From: Nitrospira sp. | Lineage (GTDB): Bacteria; Nitrospirota; Nitrospiria; Nitrospirales; Nitrospiraceae | Reading direction: 5' to 3' | DNA length: 64,000 bases | NCBI GenBank assembly: GCA_005116745.1 | Contig: SWDS01000008.1 | Span: 67,148 to 131,147, forward strand | Position numbers and translations under genes: made by a program | Notes under the pieces: model-generated | The model's database searches: none | The model's input: only the letters and a program-made list of their open reading frames with translations | What the model was told of the DNA's origin: nothing | Part shown: piece after piece, positions 9,458 to 17,623 of the stretch | Position numbering within the stretch: position 1 is the stretch's first letter | How the letters are laid out: each line of letters begins with the position of its first letter

Positions 9458-10138
9458 ATGCGCGTTATTGTTTCCTGTTTGGCAACCCTACTCTGCCTTG
9501 GAACCGCTGGGGCATTCGCGGCAGCCCCAGAGCTCAGGACCGAGGAACAAAAAACACTCTATGCGTTAGGATTGGCCATCAACCAATCGCTCAGCAATTT
9601 CACCTTGAACGAAGCTGAATTTGAAATCGTGAAGTCCGGCCTCATCGATGGGTTCTCAAAACAGCCCCCCAAGGTAGACCTCAAAGCGTTTGGCATGAAG
9701 ATTTCAGAACTGCAACAGACCCGCGCTGCGGTTCTTGCAGAAGCGGAAAAGAAAGCAGGAGCCGCGTTCCTTGCGAAAGCCGCAGCAGAATCCGGCGCCA
9801 AGAAAACCGAGTCCGGCGCGATTCTCAAGACCATCAAGGAAGGGACCGGCGCCACGCCGAAAATTATCGATATGGTCAAGGTGCACTATCAAGGAACCCT
9901 GATCGATGGAACAGTGTTCGATAGTACCACCACCCAGAGCGAGCCGGTCATGTTGAGAGTGAATGAAATGAGCAAGTGTTGGGTGGAAGGGATCCAGCAA
10001 ATAAAAGTCGGCAGCAAGAGTAAGTTGGTCTGCCCATCGAGTCTTGGTTATCGCGACAAGGGCTTGCCCCCGCTTATCAAGCCCGGCGCCACGTTAGTAT
10101 TCGAGATCGAACTTTTCGAAATCATTGCTCCCAAGTAG
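9458..10138 (+). CDS. Exported FKBP-type peptidyl-prolyl isomerase (FkpA-like)
   Basis: Periplasmic prolyl cis/trans isomerase and chaperone. A signal peptide covers residues 1-21 (cleavage near AFAAAPE). An FKBP_N dimerisation domain follows (TEEQKTLYALGLAINQSLSNF to about residue 115), then an FKBP_C catalytic domain beginning VKVHYQGTLIDGTVFDSTT and ending PGATLVFEIELFEI. Length 226 is typical of FkpA/Mip-like proteins. The start has AAAGGA eight bases upstream. Monocistronic: a strong terminator follows directly. Confidence 0.92.
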   Translation: MRVIVSCLATLLCLGTAGAFAAAPELRTEEQKTLYALGLAINQSLSNFTLNEAEFEIVKSGLIDGFSKQPPKVDLKAFGMKISELQQTRAAVLAEAEKKAGAAFLAKAAAESGAKKTESGAILKTIKEGTGATPKIIDMVKVHYQGTLIDGTVFDSTTTQSEPVMLRVNEMSKCWVEGIQQIKVGSKSKLVCPSSLGYRDKGLPPLIKPGATLVFEIELFEIIAPK

Positions 10139-10158
10139 CTGCACGCAACACGTTCGCA

Positions 10159-10193
10159 CGAGGGCGAGCGGGAGCATATCCCGCTCGCCCTCG
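10159..10193 (+). terminator. Rho-independent terminator after FKBP gene
   Basis: A perfect 15-bp GC-rich stem (CGAGGGCGAGCGGGA and its complement) with a five-base loop lies 20 bp past the FKBP stop and is followed by a T-rich CGTTCTTTCCCTC. Confidence 0.85.
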
Positions 10194-10370
10194 CGTTCTT
10201 TCCCTCAAGAGTCACCATGATGGTCACCTAATAGTCAACTCATAGGTGACCCCACTCTACTAGCCCCGACCTCTGCCTCTTGTCGCTCAGTATGAGTGCA
10301 CACCACATTTGCTCTTGACGGCAACCGGCTCTCAGCGTAGCCTCCCGCGGGCTTTCATCAGAAGGAGAAT

Positions 10371-11693
10371 TTGACGGTGGGAGAATGGCGCTATCGCCTC
10401 ATTGCGGGTATCGGTTTCGTCACGATCGCATGGCTGGCCTGGGTCACAGGGACGCGCACTCGGCCGAACTGGAGGACCATTGGGGGCAGCGCGGCGTTGG
10501 CCTGGGGGCTCGGCATCGTGTCCTTTTGGTTTCCAGGCTCCCGCTGGCTCTGGAGCATGATCAACGATCTGGTGGTCGCCGTGCTCACCGCCTCCCAGAA
10601 AGGCACGATGTTTCTTCTTGGGCCCCTCGCACTTGGTCCTGGCCAGACGTTGCCGGATGGGACAGTTTCGATCGGGTTCATCTTGGCGGCGCAAGCGCTG
10701 CCGGCAGTCGTGTTCTTTGCCGCCTTGATGGCGGGTCTCTACTATCTGGGCGCCATGCAAGCGATCGTGGGATTGTTTGCCCGGCTCTTTTGCCGGACCA
10801 TGGGCTTATCGGGAGCCGAGTCGCTCTCCGGCGCCGCGAATATCTTCGTCGGGATCGAGGCAGGCTTGATTATCCGTCCCTACCTCGCAGCCATGACGCA
10901 GTCGGAACTGCTCTTGATACTGACATGCATGATGGCAACCGTGGCGAGCACCGTCATGGGCATCTACGTGTCGGCGCTACAACATGCGGTACCTCAAATC
11001 GCAGGGCATTTGATTTCCGCATCAATTATTTCGATTCCTTGTGCGGTGCTCATCAGCAAGCTTGCATTTCCCGAAGATGGACAGCCTGTGACACTGAGCG
11101 GCGTGCCCTCTGACCCTACCGGCCGGACCTCATCGCCCTCTTCCGACAGTGACGCGAATTCGCCGCCCTCCAACCTCATTGTCGCGTTGATCGATGGTGC
11201 AGGACAGGGAATAAAAATGGCGGTCGGCATTGCCGCCTTACTGATCGTGTTTCTTGGATTGGAAGCGTTGGTAGATGTGGCGCTGGCACAGCTTCCAGCG
11301 ATCGGTGGCGTGCCGCTCTCCATGACGCGAATCCTCGCCTGGCTGACCTGGCCGTTCGCCGTGCTCCTCGGTCTCCGGCCTGAGGAATGGCAGATCGGCG
11401 CGGACTTGCTGGGGTCGCGGTTTATCGAGACGGAAGTTGCGGCCTATTTCAAGTTGGCTGCCGCGCAAGCCGCGTCTCCACCGCCGCTCTCACCACGGTC
11501 CCTCACGACCATGACCTATGCCCTCTGCGGATTCGTACATGTGGCAAGCATGGGCATCTTTGTCGGCGGCATCTCCGCTTTGATACCGCATCGGGCAAAA
11601 GATATCTCGCTCCTAGGACTGCGTGCGTTGTGGACCGCCTATTTGACGACGTTACTAACCGGCTGTATTGCGGGAGTCCTCTCCTCTTCGTAG
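10371..11693 (+). CDS. CNT-family (NupC-like) transporter, recognition loop altered
   Basis: Integral membrane protein of 440 residues with the fold of concentrative nucleoside transporters. The match is clearest at GAESLSGAANIFVG..IIRPYLAAMTQSELLLI and at YALCGFVHVASMGIFVGGI / LGLRALWTAYLTTLLTGCIAGVL. In characterised CNTs the segment after FVG is QTEAPLL and binds the base; here it is IEAGLI, one residue shorter, and the later NEF and GFANF sites read TEV and GFVHV. Nucleoside transport is therefore doubtful. The TTG start is only three bases from the AAGGAG; a GTG at 10377 has better spacing and may be the true start. Upstream 130 bp hold no clear promoter. Confidence 0.8.
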   Translation: MTVGEWRYRLIAGIGFVTIAWLAWVTGTRTRPNWRTIGGSAALAWGLGIVSFWFPGSRWLWSMINDLVVAVLTASQKGTMFLLGPLALGPGQTLPDGTVSIGFILAAQALPAVVFFAALMAGLYYLGAMQAIVGLFARLFCRTMGLSGAESLSGAANIFVGIEAGLIIRPYLAAMTQSELLLILTCMMATVASTVMGIYVSALQHAVPQIAGHLISASIISIPCAVLISKLAFPEDGQPVTLSGVPSDPTGRTSSPSSDSDANSPPSNLIVALIDGAGQGIKMAVGIAALLIVFLGLEALVDVALAQLPAIGGVPLSMTRILAWLTWPFAVLLGLRPEEWQIGADLLGSRFIETEVAAYFKLAAAQAASPPPLSPRSLTTMTYALCGFVHVASMGIFVGGISALIPHRAKDISLLGLRALWTAYLTTLLTGCIAGVLSSS

Positions 11694-11954
11694 AACAAAT
11701 CGGTGCTCACCGAACCCCTTTCTCCAACAGCGGAAAACGAACAACAGTATCCGACCCCTTATATTCTTTCAGCCTACCCATGCGAAACCCAGACACGCCC
11801 ATTTTTGTATTGATTTCAATATCAGACTGTCAGTATGTTATTGACAAGTGGCTGGGAAACCGCACGGGCATGTTACCTTGAGCCCAACGCTGGTTCTACC
11901 CTGTCGCAGATACGTAATCTTATCCCAACCCATTACAACCGAGAGGAAACCATT

Positions 11955-12191
11955 ATGAAAAGCAAAGCGATTTTCTATCACGCGGGATGCCCTGTGTGCG
12001 TCGCAGCCGAGCAAAGCGTTGCCACCGCTCTGGATCCGTCGAAATATGACGTGGAACACGTCCATCTCGGCACAAGCAAAGAGCGCGTGAAAGAAGCCGA
12101 AGCTGCCGGTGTCAAGTCGGTTCCGGCTCTGGTGATGAATGGAGCGGCGTTTCACATTAACTTCGGCGCCGGCATTGAGGCATTGAGGTAA
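11955..12191 (+). CDS. Small thioredoxin/glutaredoxin-fold protein
   Basis: Seventy-eight residues with a redox pair HAGCPVCVAAE near the N-terminus, a cis-Pro segment VKSVPALVMN and a glutaredoxin-like length. It is likely a cytoplasmic thiol-disulfide protein; the partner is unknown. The start ATG is chosen because GAGAGGAAA precedes it at good spacing and the homologous region begins there; an in-frame extension upstream to 11835 has no coding character. A strong terminator follows. Confidence 0.75.
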   Translation: MKSKAIFYHAGCPVCVAAEQSVATALDPSKYDVEHVHLGTSKERVKEAEAAGVKSVPALVMNGAAFHINFGAGIEALR

Positions 12192-12221
12192 CCAGTTCTG
12201 CTAGCTAGCGGCACTAAGAGT

Positions 12222-12256
12222 AAGGGGCGTGCCTAACGGTACGCCCCTTTTTTTTT
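12222..12256 (+). terminator. Rho-independent terminator
   Basis: Twelve-pair stem (AAGGGGCGTGCC with GGTACGCCCCTT, one G-T pair) around a TAAC tetraloop, running into nine Ts, 30 bp past the thioredoxin-fold gene. This is the best terminator in the window. Confidence 0.93.
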
Positions 12257-13415
12257 GCGCCAAACGGGCGCGCTTAGCCCTCGAGGTGCGAACGTTGCAT
12301 GCACTGTTGACTGCGGGGCAACGTTCGAGTCACTTTGCCACCTGTGAGATTGCCGCCTCGGGGGGTTCGGCCTGAACAATGCCAAGCATTTCGATTCCGC
12401 GCCTAGCGATGAGGGTCCGTACTTGACTGTGCACCCCACTCACGTGACGACAGGATGCACGAATGCAATCCTCATGGGTCATGACTTGAGCTCACCTCTC
12501 AGGCACGCCGATCAACCTCGCCACCTTGGGAACAGGAAGTGCAAAATCAAGAACCGACCCCATTCTTCGGATCCTCATCGGATGTTGAACCAAAAAAAGG
12601 TGTGGCGATGACTACTTCATCTCAACAGGTGGCGCAATCGGCTTTTCATCATTGATTCCCACCCCATTCTTCTTCGGAGCAGGTTTGGATTGGCAACTTT
12701 TTACGAAATCTTCTGACTTCGCTCCTTTCTTCTTACCTCCAACACCACCATTGCCAATACAGCTCTATACATGAGTAGAGCTTAATGCATCTAGCTTGAA
12801 GATCTGTACGTCCCTAAACTAACGAGTTATTTCTTTGCTCCTTTTCCGGCGCTACCATCCCCTCCGCGCTTGAGTACGACCAGTTCCACGAAATGTGCCT
12901 GAAGAGCCTGAGAACTGAAGCCCCATCGGGGGAGATCAGTAGTTCCGAGGAGAAACAGTGAATCCATTTAGATACTCCCTGAATCGAAAAAGATTCACCC
13001 GGCAGGCTTCTATTTCTTCGGTAACAACACAATGTTTGGGAATTTACGTAGTTCTTGTGAACTCATCGTTGGTCCGTTCCTTGCTGAAAGGAACTCACAT
13101 GAGGTTACACAGTTTCCTAATCGACTACCATCATGATCGATTGGACTTGTTCCAGTGCACATCTGGATTTCAGCGACGCTGATTGACGTCATATGACTTT
13201 CACCTTGAGGGGTGTTCGATGCGCAGCTCACTGTGGTTGGACGTTGGTGGTTGGTTGCTCTTATTGCTCACAGTCACGCTGACAGCCCGGTGAATTTCGG
13301 TGCTACACAACGCAGAAACGGGCAAGGTGATAAGTCAATAGTCATGCCGAACACCAAGTTCTTTGGATATACAGTCAGGTCAATTGTCGTGAGTGACAAA
13401 CAAAGGAGTCGCAAC
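12257..13415. other. Long gene-poor stretch
   Basis: No convincing gene is seen in 1.16 kb. It holds a 10-bp perfect inverted repeat (CGAACGTTGC at 12289-12298 and its complement at 12318-12327), several CCGACCCC/CCACCCCATTCTTC-type short repeats, a startless open frame at 12612-12764 (separate entry), and near 13334 the string AAGTCAATAGTCATGCC that recurs near 58650 and 59855. Short open frames at 12814-13032, 12958-13182 and 13010-13231 have no recognisable content. Confidence 0.4.
12612..12764 (-). pseudogene. Startless open frame, possible small-protein remnant
   Basis: On the minus strand 50 codons are open between two stops and read as a lysine-rich, soluble-looking peptide (GGKKKGAKSEDFVKSCQSK, then PAPKKNGVGINDEKPIAPP). 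No ATG, GTG or TTG is available near the upstream stop, so if real it is the 3' part of a lost gene. The composition is more protein-like than the surroundings. I do not recognise a family. Confidence 0.2.
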
Positions 13416-14579
13416 ATGGGGGATGATGGCAATCGTTGGGTACTGAAACTGGTCTGCCTCGCACTAGCAGTTACCGCCACAGGATGCACCACCCCAGTGA
13501 TTCTTCAACAGAGAGTGGTTGAAGTAGAGAAGATCGTCCTTAAAGACACCGCAGGCAATATTCGTTTTGAAGTTACCGTTAAGGAAGACGGCAGTCTTGT
13601 GCAAACGCTTCGAGACAAAAAAGGAAATGAACGAATCGCTCTCATGGTTGATGCAGAAGGGGTAGCCAGACAGAGTTTATTTGGTGAGGATGGACAAAAG
13701 CGAGTGCATAGCTATGTTTTCCCTACTGACCATCCTCAATCCGCAGGAATGGCTGGGACAGACATTCTGAATAGAGAAGGCAAGATAGCACTTGAGTCCT
13801 ATATCGATAGCGAACGGGTGACACGGCACATACTTCATGACGAGAATGAGAAAAGCGGTGTGCTTAGCTATGTTTTCCCAGCTGACCATCCCAAACTTCC
13901 AGGATGGACCGGGGCAGACATTCTAAATAAAGAAGGCAAGACTGCACTTCGGTCTGTTATTGATTCTCAACGAGTGGCACGACACCAATTGTTTAACGAA
14001 AATGGGGCAATCCGGATAGGGAGTTATGTCAACCCAACTGATCATCCCAAGATGGCAGAATTAGCAGGGACAGAATGGATAAACGGTAATAGTGGAGCAT
14101 GGATGCGCATAAACACAGCTAAAGATGGGGGGGCCTATCATGAGTTTATGGACAAAGACAATAAAGAGCGCTTCTCGATGAACCTTTTCAACAGCGGGAG
14201 AGTTAACCAGCTTTTCAGCGACAGGAATGGCAAAGAGAGAATCTCACTGAATGTTTACACTGGTGGCCTGGCTAATCAACTTTTCTTAGACGCAACAGGC
14301 GTCACGCGATCTATTACCTACACGAACCAAGATGGGTATGCTGGGTTTGATTTGCTGGACTCGAAAGAAAATAGTCGGTTTCAGGCTATGACACTGCCAA
14401 ACGGGAAGGTTGCCCAGAGTTTTATGGACAGAGAGAAAAATGTAAAAGCGTCAACGACGGTAACCAATGATGGCCAAGTCACTCACTATGTAGAGAAGGG
14501 TGCTCTAGAGACAATTTGGGATAATAGAGGCTGGATCATGTTGGGCATTGAGGCACTACGCAGCTATAACAACAAGTAG
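13416..14579 (+). CDS. Repetitive probable lipoprotein, function unknown
   Basis: The ATG at 13416 has AAAGGAG eight bases upstream and starts a lipoprotein-like signal (LVCLALAVTATGC, cysteine at residue 24, a weak lipobox). The 387-residue product then consists of about ten short units of the type DxxGNxRxxxxVxxDGxxxxxLxDxxG, for example DTAGNIRFEVTVKEDG, DKKGNERIALMVDAEG and DRNGKERISLNVYTGG, and three spaced SYVFPTDHP-like inserts. A chain of beta hairpins is likely, probably at the cell envelope. I know no function. Lower GC and more varied codon use than the neighbours hint at transfer. It stands alone. Confidence 0.7.
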   Translation: MGDDGNRWVLKLVCLALAVTATGCTTPVILQQRVVEVEKIVLKDTAGNIRFEVTVKEDGSLVQTLRDKKGNERIALMVDAEGVARQSLFGEDGQKRVHSYVFPTDHPQSAGMAGTDILNREGKIALESYIDSERVTRHILHDENEKSGVLSYVFPADHPKLPGWTGADILNKEGKTALRSVIDSQRVARHQLFNENGAIRIGSYVNPTDHPKMAELAGTEWINGNSGAWMRINTAKDGGAYHEFMDKDNKERFSMNLFNSGRVNQLFSDRNGKERISLNVYTGGLANQLFLDATGVTRSITYTNQDGYAGFDLLDSKENSRFQAMTLPNGKVAQSFMDREKNVKASTTVTNDGQVTHYVEKGALETIWDNRGWIMLGIEALRSYNNK

Positions 14580-14715
14580 CGAGTGAGTCATACGGCAGTT
14601 CCTAATCTTAACAAAACTGCCACATGTCGAAGAAATTCAGGCTCAGATCTTGTATCGTGCATGTCTAGACAATACGGTTGGGCATGAGTAACGACCTGTG
14701 AAGTATAAGAACCAC

Positions 14716-14907
14716 TCACGCCGCCGGACGAACCTTGACGGTCAGACGAACCGTCGCACCAAGGCGAGCGAGCATATCGATGAGCGCATCGGTGCTGAAG
14801 AGGTCGATACGCCCGCGGAGGAGATCACTGACGCGCGGTTGCGTCACGCCCAGAGCCTTGGCGGCTGTTCTTTGTTGAGGCCGCGAGCCGCGATAGGTTT
14901 CTGGATG
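14716..14907 (-). pseudogene. Fragment of an Xre-type antitoxin gene
   Basis: The minus strand carries the C-terminal half of an Xre/HigA-like protein, ending in VRLTVKVRPAA. It is nearly identical in DNA to the intact gene at 16537-16833. One base is missing near 14867 (GGCGGCTGTTCTTTGTTG against GGCGGCAGCCTTCTGTTTG), which breaks the frame inside the helix-turn-helix, and similarity is lost upstream. It is a decayed second copy. Confidence 0.75.
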
Positions 14908-14920
14908 TGATTCGTGAGCC

Positions 14921-15214
14921 CTATGCCGCGGGGGCCGCTGCTTTTTCCAATAATTCGTGGATGAGCGTCTGATAGGGCTTTCTGCGTTTGGCAGCCATTT
15001 TTCGCAACTGACTCAAGAGCCGTGGTGAAAGGCGGATGGCAATCAGCTGTTTCGCCATTCCGCTGGACGGTCGTCCTACCCGGCGCGCACGTCGAAGCTC
15101 CTCGGGCGTAGAATCCGGGATATCCGAGAAATCAATCTGTGCGTCGGGTATAGGCTTGGCGTTCCCGCCGACTCGCCGGCCGCGCGCTGATGATTCGGAA
15201 CGTTTCTTTTTCAT
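14921..15214 (-). CDS. BrnA-type antitoxin
   Basis: Ninety-seven residues: a basic N-terminus, the segment IDFSDIPDSTPEELRRARRVG typical of BrnA, then a ribbon-helix-helix (KQLIAIRLSPRLLSQLRKMA) and a short helical end. BrnA neutralises the BrnT ribonuclease and represses the operon. It starts inside the toxin gene; the 83-bp overlap uses a different frame and reads MKKKRSES from the same DNA as the toxin's YEKETFRI. A later start is possible, but the PDSTPEE segment would then lie at the very N-terminus. Confidence 0.8.
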   Translation of the reverse strand: MKKKRSESSARGRRVGGNAKPIPDAQIDFSDIPDSTPEELRRARRVGRPSSGMAKQLIAIRLSPRLLSQLRKMAAKRRKPYQTLIHELLEKAAAPAA

Positions 15215-15422
15215 ACTTCACCCCTCGTACGGTATACACCACGAGTAACAGCCGTTCGCTCACCGATCGACCGAGTCGTTTGAACCGGTGCTCTTGAGAT
15301 GAATGTGCGGGGTCGTCCCAGTCGAGCCCGTTGCCATCGCCAAAGACAGTTGCCGCTTCTTCGAACGACACGCCATGCTTTTCAAAATTGGCGATCGCCT
15401 TCGGAACGTCCCAAGTAAACAC
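15132..15422 (-). CDS. BrnT-type toxin (ribonuclease)
   Basis: Ninety-six residues matching BrnT/COG2929: FTWDVPKAIANFEKHGVSFEEA, then HSSQEHRFKRLGRS, LLVVYTVRG and the closing RIISARPASRRERQAY. BrnT is a RelE-fold RNase that arrests growth. The start is GTG at 15422 without a Shine-Dalgarno; a good promoter lies so close that the transcript would begin at or next to this codon. First gene of a toxin-first operon with BrnA, the usual BrnTA order. Confidence 0.85.
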   Translation of the reverse strand: MFTWDVPKAIANFEKHGVSFEEAATVFGDGNGLDWDDPAHSSQEHRFKRLGRSVSERLLLVVYTVRGVKYEKETFRIISARPASRRERQAYTRRTD

Positions 15423-15425
15423 CCA

Positions 15426-15458
15426 ACTGTATATACAGTAATTGACATCTCATTACAA
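15426..15458 (-). promoter_or_regulatory. brnT promoter with palindromic operator
   Basis: Read on the minus strand: -35 TTGTAA (15453-15458), 17-bp spacer, -10 TATATA (15430-15435). The -10 sits in the middle of a perfect 14-bp palindrome ACTGTATATACAGT (15426-15439), the likely site for repression by BrnA. The predicted start is about 15423, at the GTG start codon, so the mRNA would be leaderless. Confidence 0.65.
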
Positions 15459-15502
15459 TACAATCCACCTCACGTTACTACCTCCCCTGAGCACGAACCA
15501 AA

Positions 15503-15571
15503 CTATCCCGCCGCTTTTGTCGTGCGCCAGGCAACTACGGCAACGCTGAGGAGCAGGAGCGAGGCCAAGAT
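15503..15571 (-). pseudogene. C-terminal scrap of a Tet-type MFS gene
   Basis: The last 23 codons read ILASLLLLSVAVVAWRTTK, matching the end of the MFS pump at 19162-20430 (ILASLMLLSAAMIAWRTTK) in protein and largely in DNA. Similarity stops abruptly upstream. The remainder of that gene is missing, so this is a relic. Confidence 0.7.
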
Positions 15572-16163
15572 GGGTATTGACGTATGTTTATGCCATTTCA
15601 CGTCTGTCATGTTATGTTTTGCGACGTGCTTTGCGTATTGGGGGTGAACCATGACTGTTTCTTGTGTTGTCATGAGCCTTCTTGGAGTGCTCGCTAGCAC
15701 GGACGCGGTTTCATTTTTGCACCAGCTACAGCCAGCGCCACGCGGGATTGAGACGAAAATCGCAGCCGATCTTGATCAGAATAAGCCACTTGAAGTGCGC
15801 AGGACAAAGTCAGGACTCCGCTATTTTCTAGCCCCGCCTGCCCGATGCAGCTGTAATCTGCAAACACGTTACGTATGCAGTCAAGACTTTGTCGGCGAGT
15901 TACAGGCAGCACAAGAACGACAATCCACGCCTGAGCACTGTCCACCTCATGCTGGTTGTAGACCAGGAGAAACTCTGATCCACATCGAGTGCCCCAAGCC
16001 CTAGAATCTGTTGAGAGGACACTTAGGAGTCGAGAGCCTTTTCCACTCGTTACACATCTCAAGCAACTCCTCACCGGACCGTACGATTGGACTTAGGTTT
16101 TTTGTGCAAGGCGGTATCGAGACGACATGAGACGACACGTCCGCATGCCTCAGGATGCCTTTA
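15572..16163. other. No gene recognised
   Basis: An open frame at 15651-16004 (plus) and one at 15694-16074 (minus) cover this stretch, but neither has a ribosome-binding site, a family signature or credible composition. I see no terminator or repeat here. Confidence 0.35.
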
Positions 16164-16492
16164 TTCATGATCAGACAAATCGCTCACGTTCCGCCTGAGT
16201 TGGAACGCGACAGGTGGCCGATCGGCCCATCCACCGGTTCCTGTGCCGCGCCACAAAATCATAGACCACATCACGGAGAGAAGCGGGCACCAACATACAG
16301 AGGTAATACAGGGCCACCACCAAGAGAGCTGTCGGATCACCCTCAACGCCGCCGTGGACTTGGTCTAGACATAGCCCGCTTCCAGCAAGAGGAAGGTCTG
16401 ATAGTCCGTGGCGGATAAATCCAGGTCACGGAGGATGCGTTGCGCCTACTCGGACTGGAGTGTCCCGAACTTGAGCTGTCCGGGTCATAGCC
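16164..16492 (-). pseudogene. Decayed copy of the DCC-family gene
   Basis: About 80% identical in DNA to 17629-17955, the C-terminal two thirds of the intact DCC-family gene. Several indels break the frame (only the RVIRQLSWWWP stretch stays open) and the N-terminal redox motif region is missing. It lies just downstream of the intact Xre gene, whereas the intact DCC gene lies upstream of the DUF4258 pair. Confidence 0.8.
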
Positions 16493-16536
16493 CGGTGCCA
16501 GGCATGATTATCGACTTATATATTACAAGAGACAAC

Positions 16537-16833
16537 TCACGCCGCCGGACGAACCTTGACGGTCAGACGAACCGTCGCACCAAGGCGAGCCAGCATATCG
16601 ATGAGCACATCGGTACTGAAGAGGTCGATACGCCCACGCAAGAGATCGCTGATGCGCGGCTGAGTCACGCCCAGGGTCTTAGCGGCAGCCTTCTGTTTGA
16701 GGCCGCGAGCCAGGACAAGCTTCTGTATCTGGATCATGAGGTCCGCCCGGACCAGTAAATGTTCGGCCTCCTCACGGCGAAACCCAAGGTCACAGAACAC
16801 ATTCCCAGTGGACGGGGTAATCTTTAGTTTCAT
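16537..16833 (-). CDS. Xre-family regulator/antitoxin (orphan)
   Basis: Ninety-eight residues starting MKLKITPSTGNVFCDLGF, with a helix-turn-helix GLKQKAAAKTLGVTQPRISDLLRG (about residues 48-70) and a tail RLGATVRLTVKVRPAA. This is the pattern of antitoxins paired with HigB/Gp49-type toxins. The ATG at 16833 has AGGAG 11 bases upstream; the longer open frame up to 16914 has no support. No toxin gene is adjacent, so it may be a solitary survivor or act as a plain regulator. Confidence 0.75.
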   Translation of the reverse strand: MKLKITPSTGNVFCDLGFRREEAEHLLVRADLMIQIQKLVLARGLKQKAAAKTLGVTQPRISDLLRGRIDLFSTDVLIDMLARLGATVRLTVKVRPAA

Positions 16834-16926
16834 CGAGTCGACAGCTCCTGAATGAAAGCGACCGATATCTGGCATGTATAAAGGTAGGAAGCAGGAACTA
16901 CTTGGCCGGCTCAAGAAGCCCTGCCA

Positions 16927-17169
16927 TTATGCGCTGACTTTGTCCGGCAAGCTAATCACGGGAATACTCACCCGCGCTCGCCCGACCTTGCCCGTCGCTG
17001 TACACCGATCCATGAGTCGAAGGACCGCAGGCTTTAAAAATGTCTCCCCACACTGACTGCACACCTCAGCCTGCACGTTCTTAAATAGAAACAGGCGTTT
17101 CCCCCACCGATGGACATGTTCGATCGTTTTTCGCTTCACCGGGGCTTTGCAGAACGGGCAGGACTTCAT
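16927..17169 (-). CDS. YgiT-type zinc-finger antitoxin
   Basis: Eighty residues beginning MKSCPFCKAPVKRKTIEH and containing a second CSQCGE pair: two CXXC knuckles bind one zinc as in the N-terminal domain of MqsA/YgiT. The C-terminal segment, RLMDRCTATGKV, is short and lacks the full MqsA helix-turn-helix. It overlaps the upstream DUF4258 gene by 4 bp (ATGA), so the two are co-translated. The pairing of DUF4258 with a YgiT-type finger is a recurrent toxin-antitoxin arrangement. Confidence 0.78.
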   Translation of the reverse strand: MKSCPFCKAPVKRKTIEHVHRWGKRLFLFKNVQAEVCSQCGETFLKPAVLRLMDRCTATGKVGRARVSIPVISLPDKVSA

Positions 17170-17483
17170 GATCGCCTCCCTTTTCTTTTGCGCCAGTTCG
17201 TCCACAGCTTCGAATCCGGCCGATAGATCGTGATCAGGATGGCCGTGTTCTCGTGAATCGACCACACAGCATGCAACGGCTCCTGTGATTCCGTAAAGGC
17301 TAGCACAAGTGCCGAATGCCCTCGTGGATCGTCCGGATAATCTTCAATGATCTCGCTGGAGGTACTCGAATACGCCTGTTCAATTTCGTTGATCGTAATC
17401 TGGTCGGCATCACGCTCCTGTTCCGCATGCAACGTGACCCGATACCGGCCCTTTGTCAGGAGCATTCGCAGGCGTTCAAGCAC
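17166..17483 (-). CDS. DUF4258 protein, probable toxin
   Basis: A 105-residue protein with the DUF4258 pattern: a basic N-terminal helix, RVTLHAEQERDADQITINEIEQA, then DDPRGHSALVLAF and LHAVWSIHENTAILITIYRPD. The fold is thought to be RelE/BECR-like, so RNase activity is possible but not shown. Upstream partner of the zinc-finger gene. A terminal arginine/lysine-rich tail is present. Confidence 0.7.
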   Translation of the reverse strand: MLERLRMLLTKGRYRVTLHAEQERDADQITINEIEQAYSSTSSEIIEDYPDDPRGHSALVLAFTESQEPLHAVWSIHENTAILITIYRPDSKLWTNWRKRKGRRS

Positions 17484-17623
17484 GCGCCAACTTTACGCAA
17501 ACTCACCGCAAAGTGCAATCGACTCGCCCACGAGGTACTCAATGAGGACCATCTCTGCGCGGCACCCCCCCACAGACCACGCAACATGACACGTCCGCTA
17601 TTTCAGCCTGCCTCTATGCATCA

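Noticed and set aside
12958..13182. 74-codon open frame in the long intergenic stretch
   Set aside because: No ribosome-binding site and no recognisable domain; an antisense frame overlaps it.
15651..16004. 117-codon open frame on the plus strand
   Set aside because: No ribosome-binding site, unusual Cys/Pro/Arg-rich composition at the end, no family resemblance, and it lies among relics with an equally long antisense frame.
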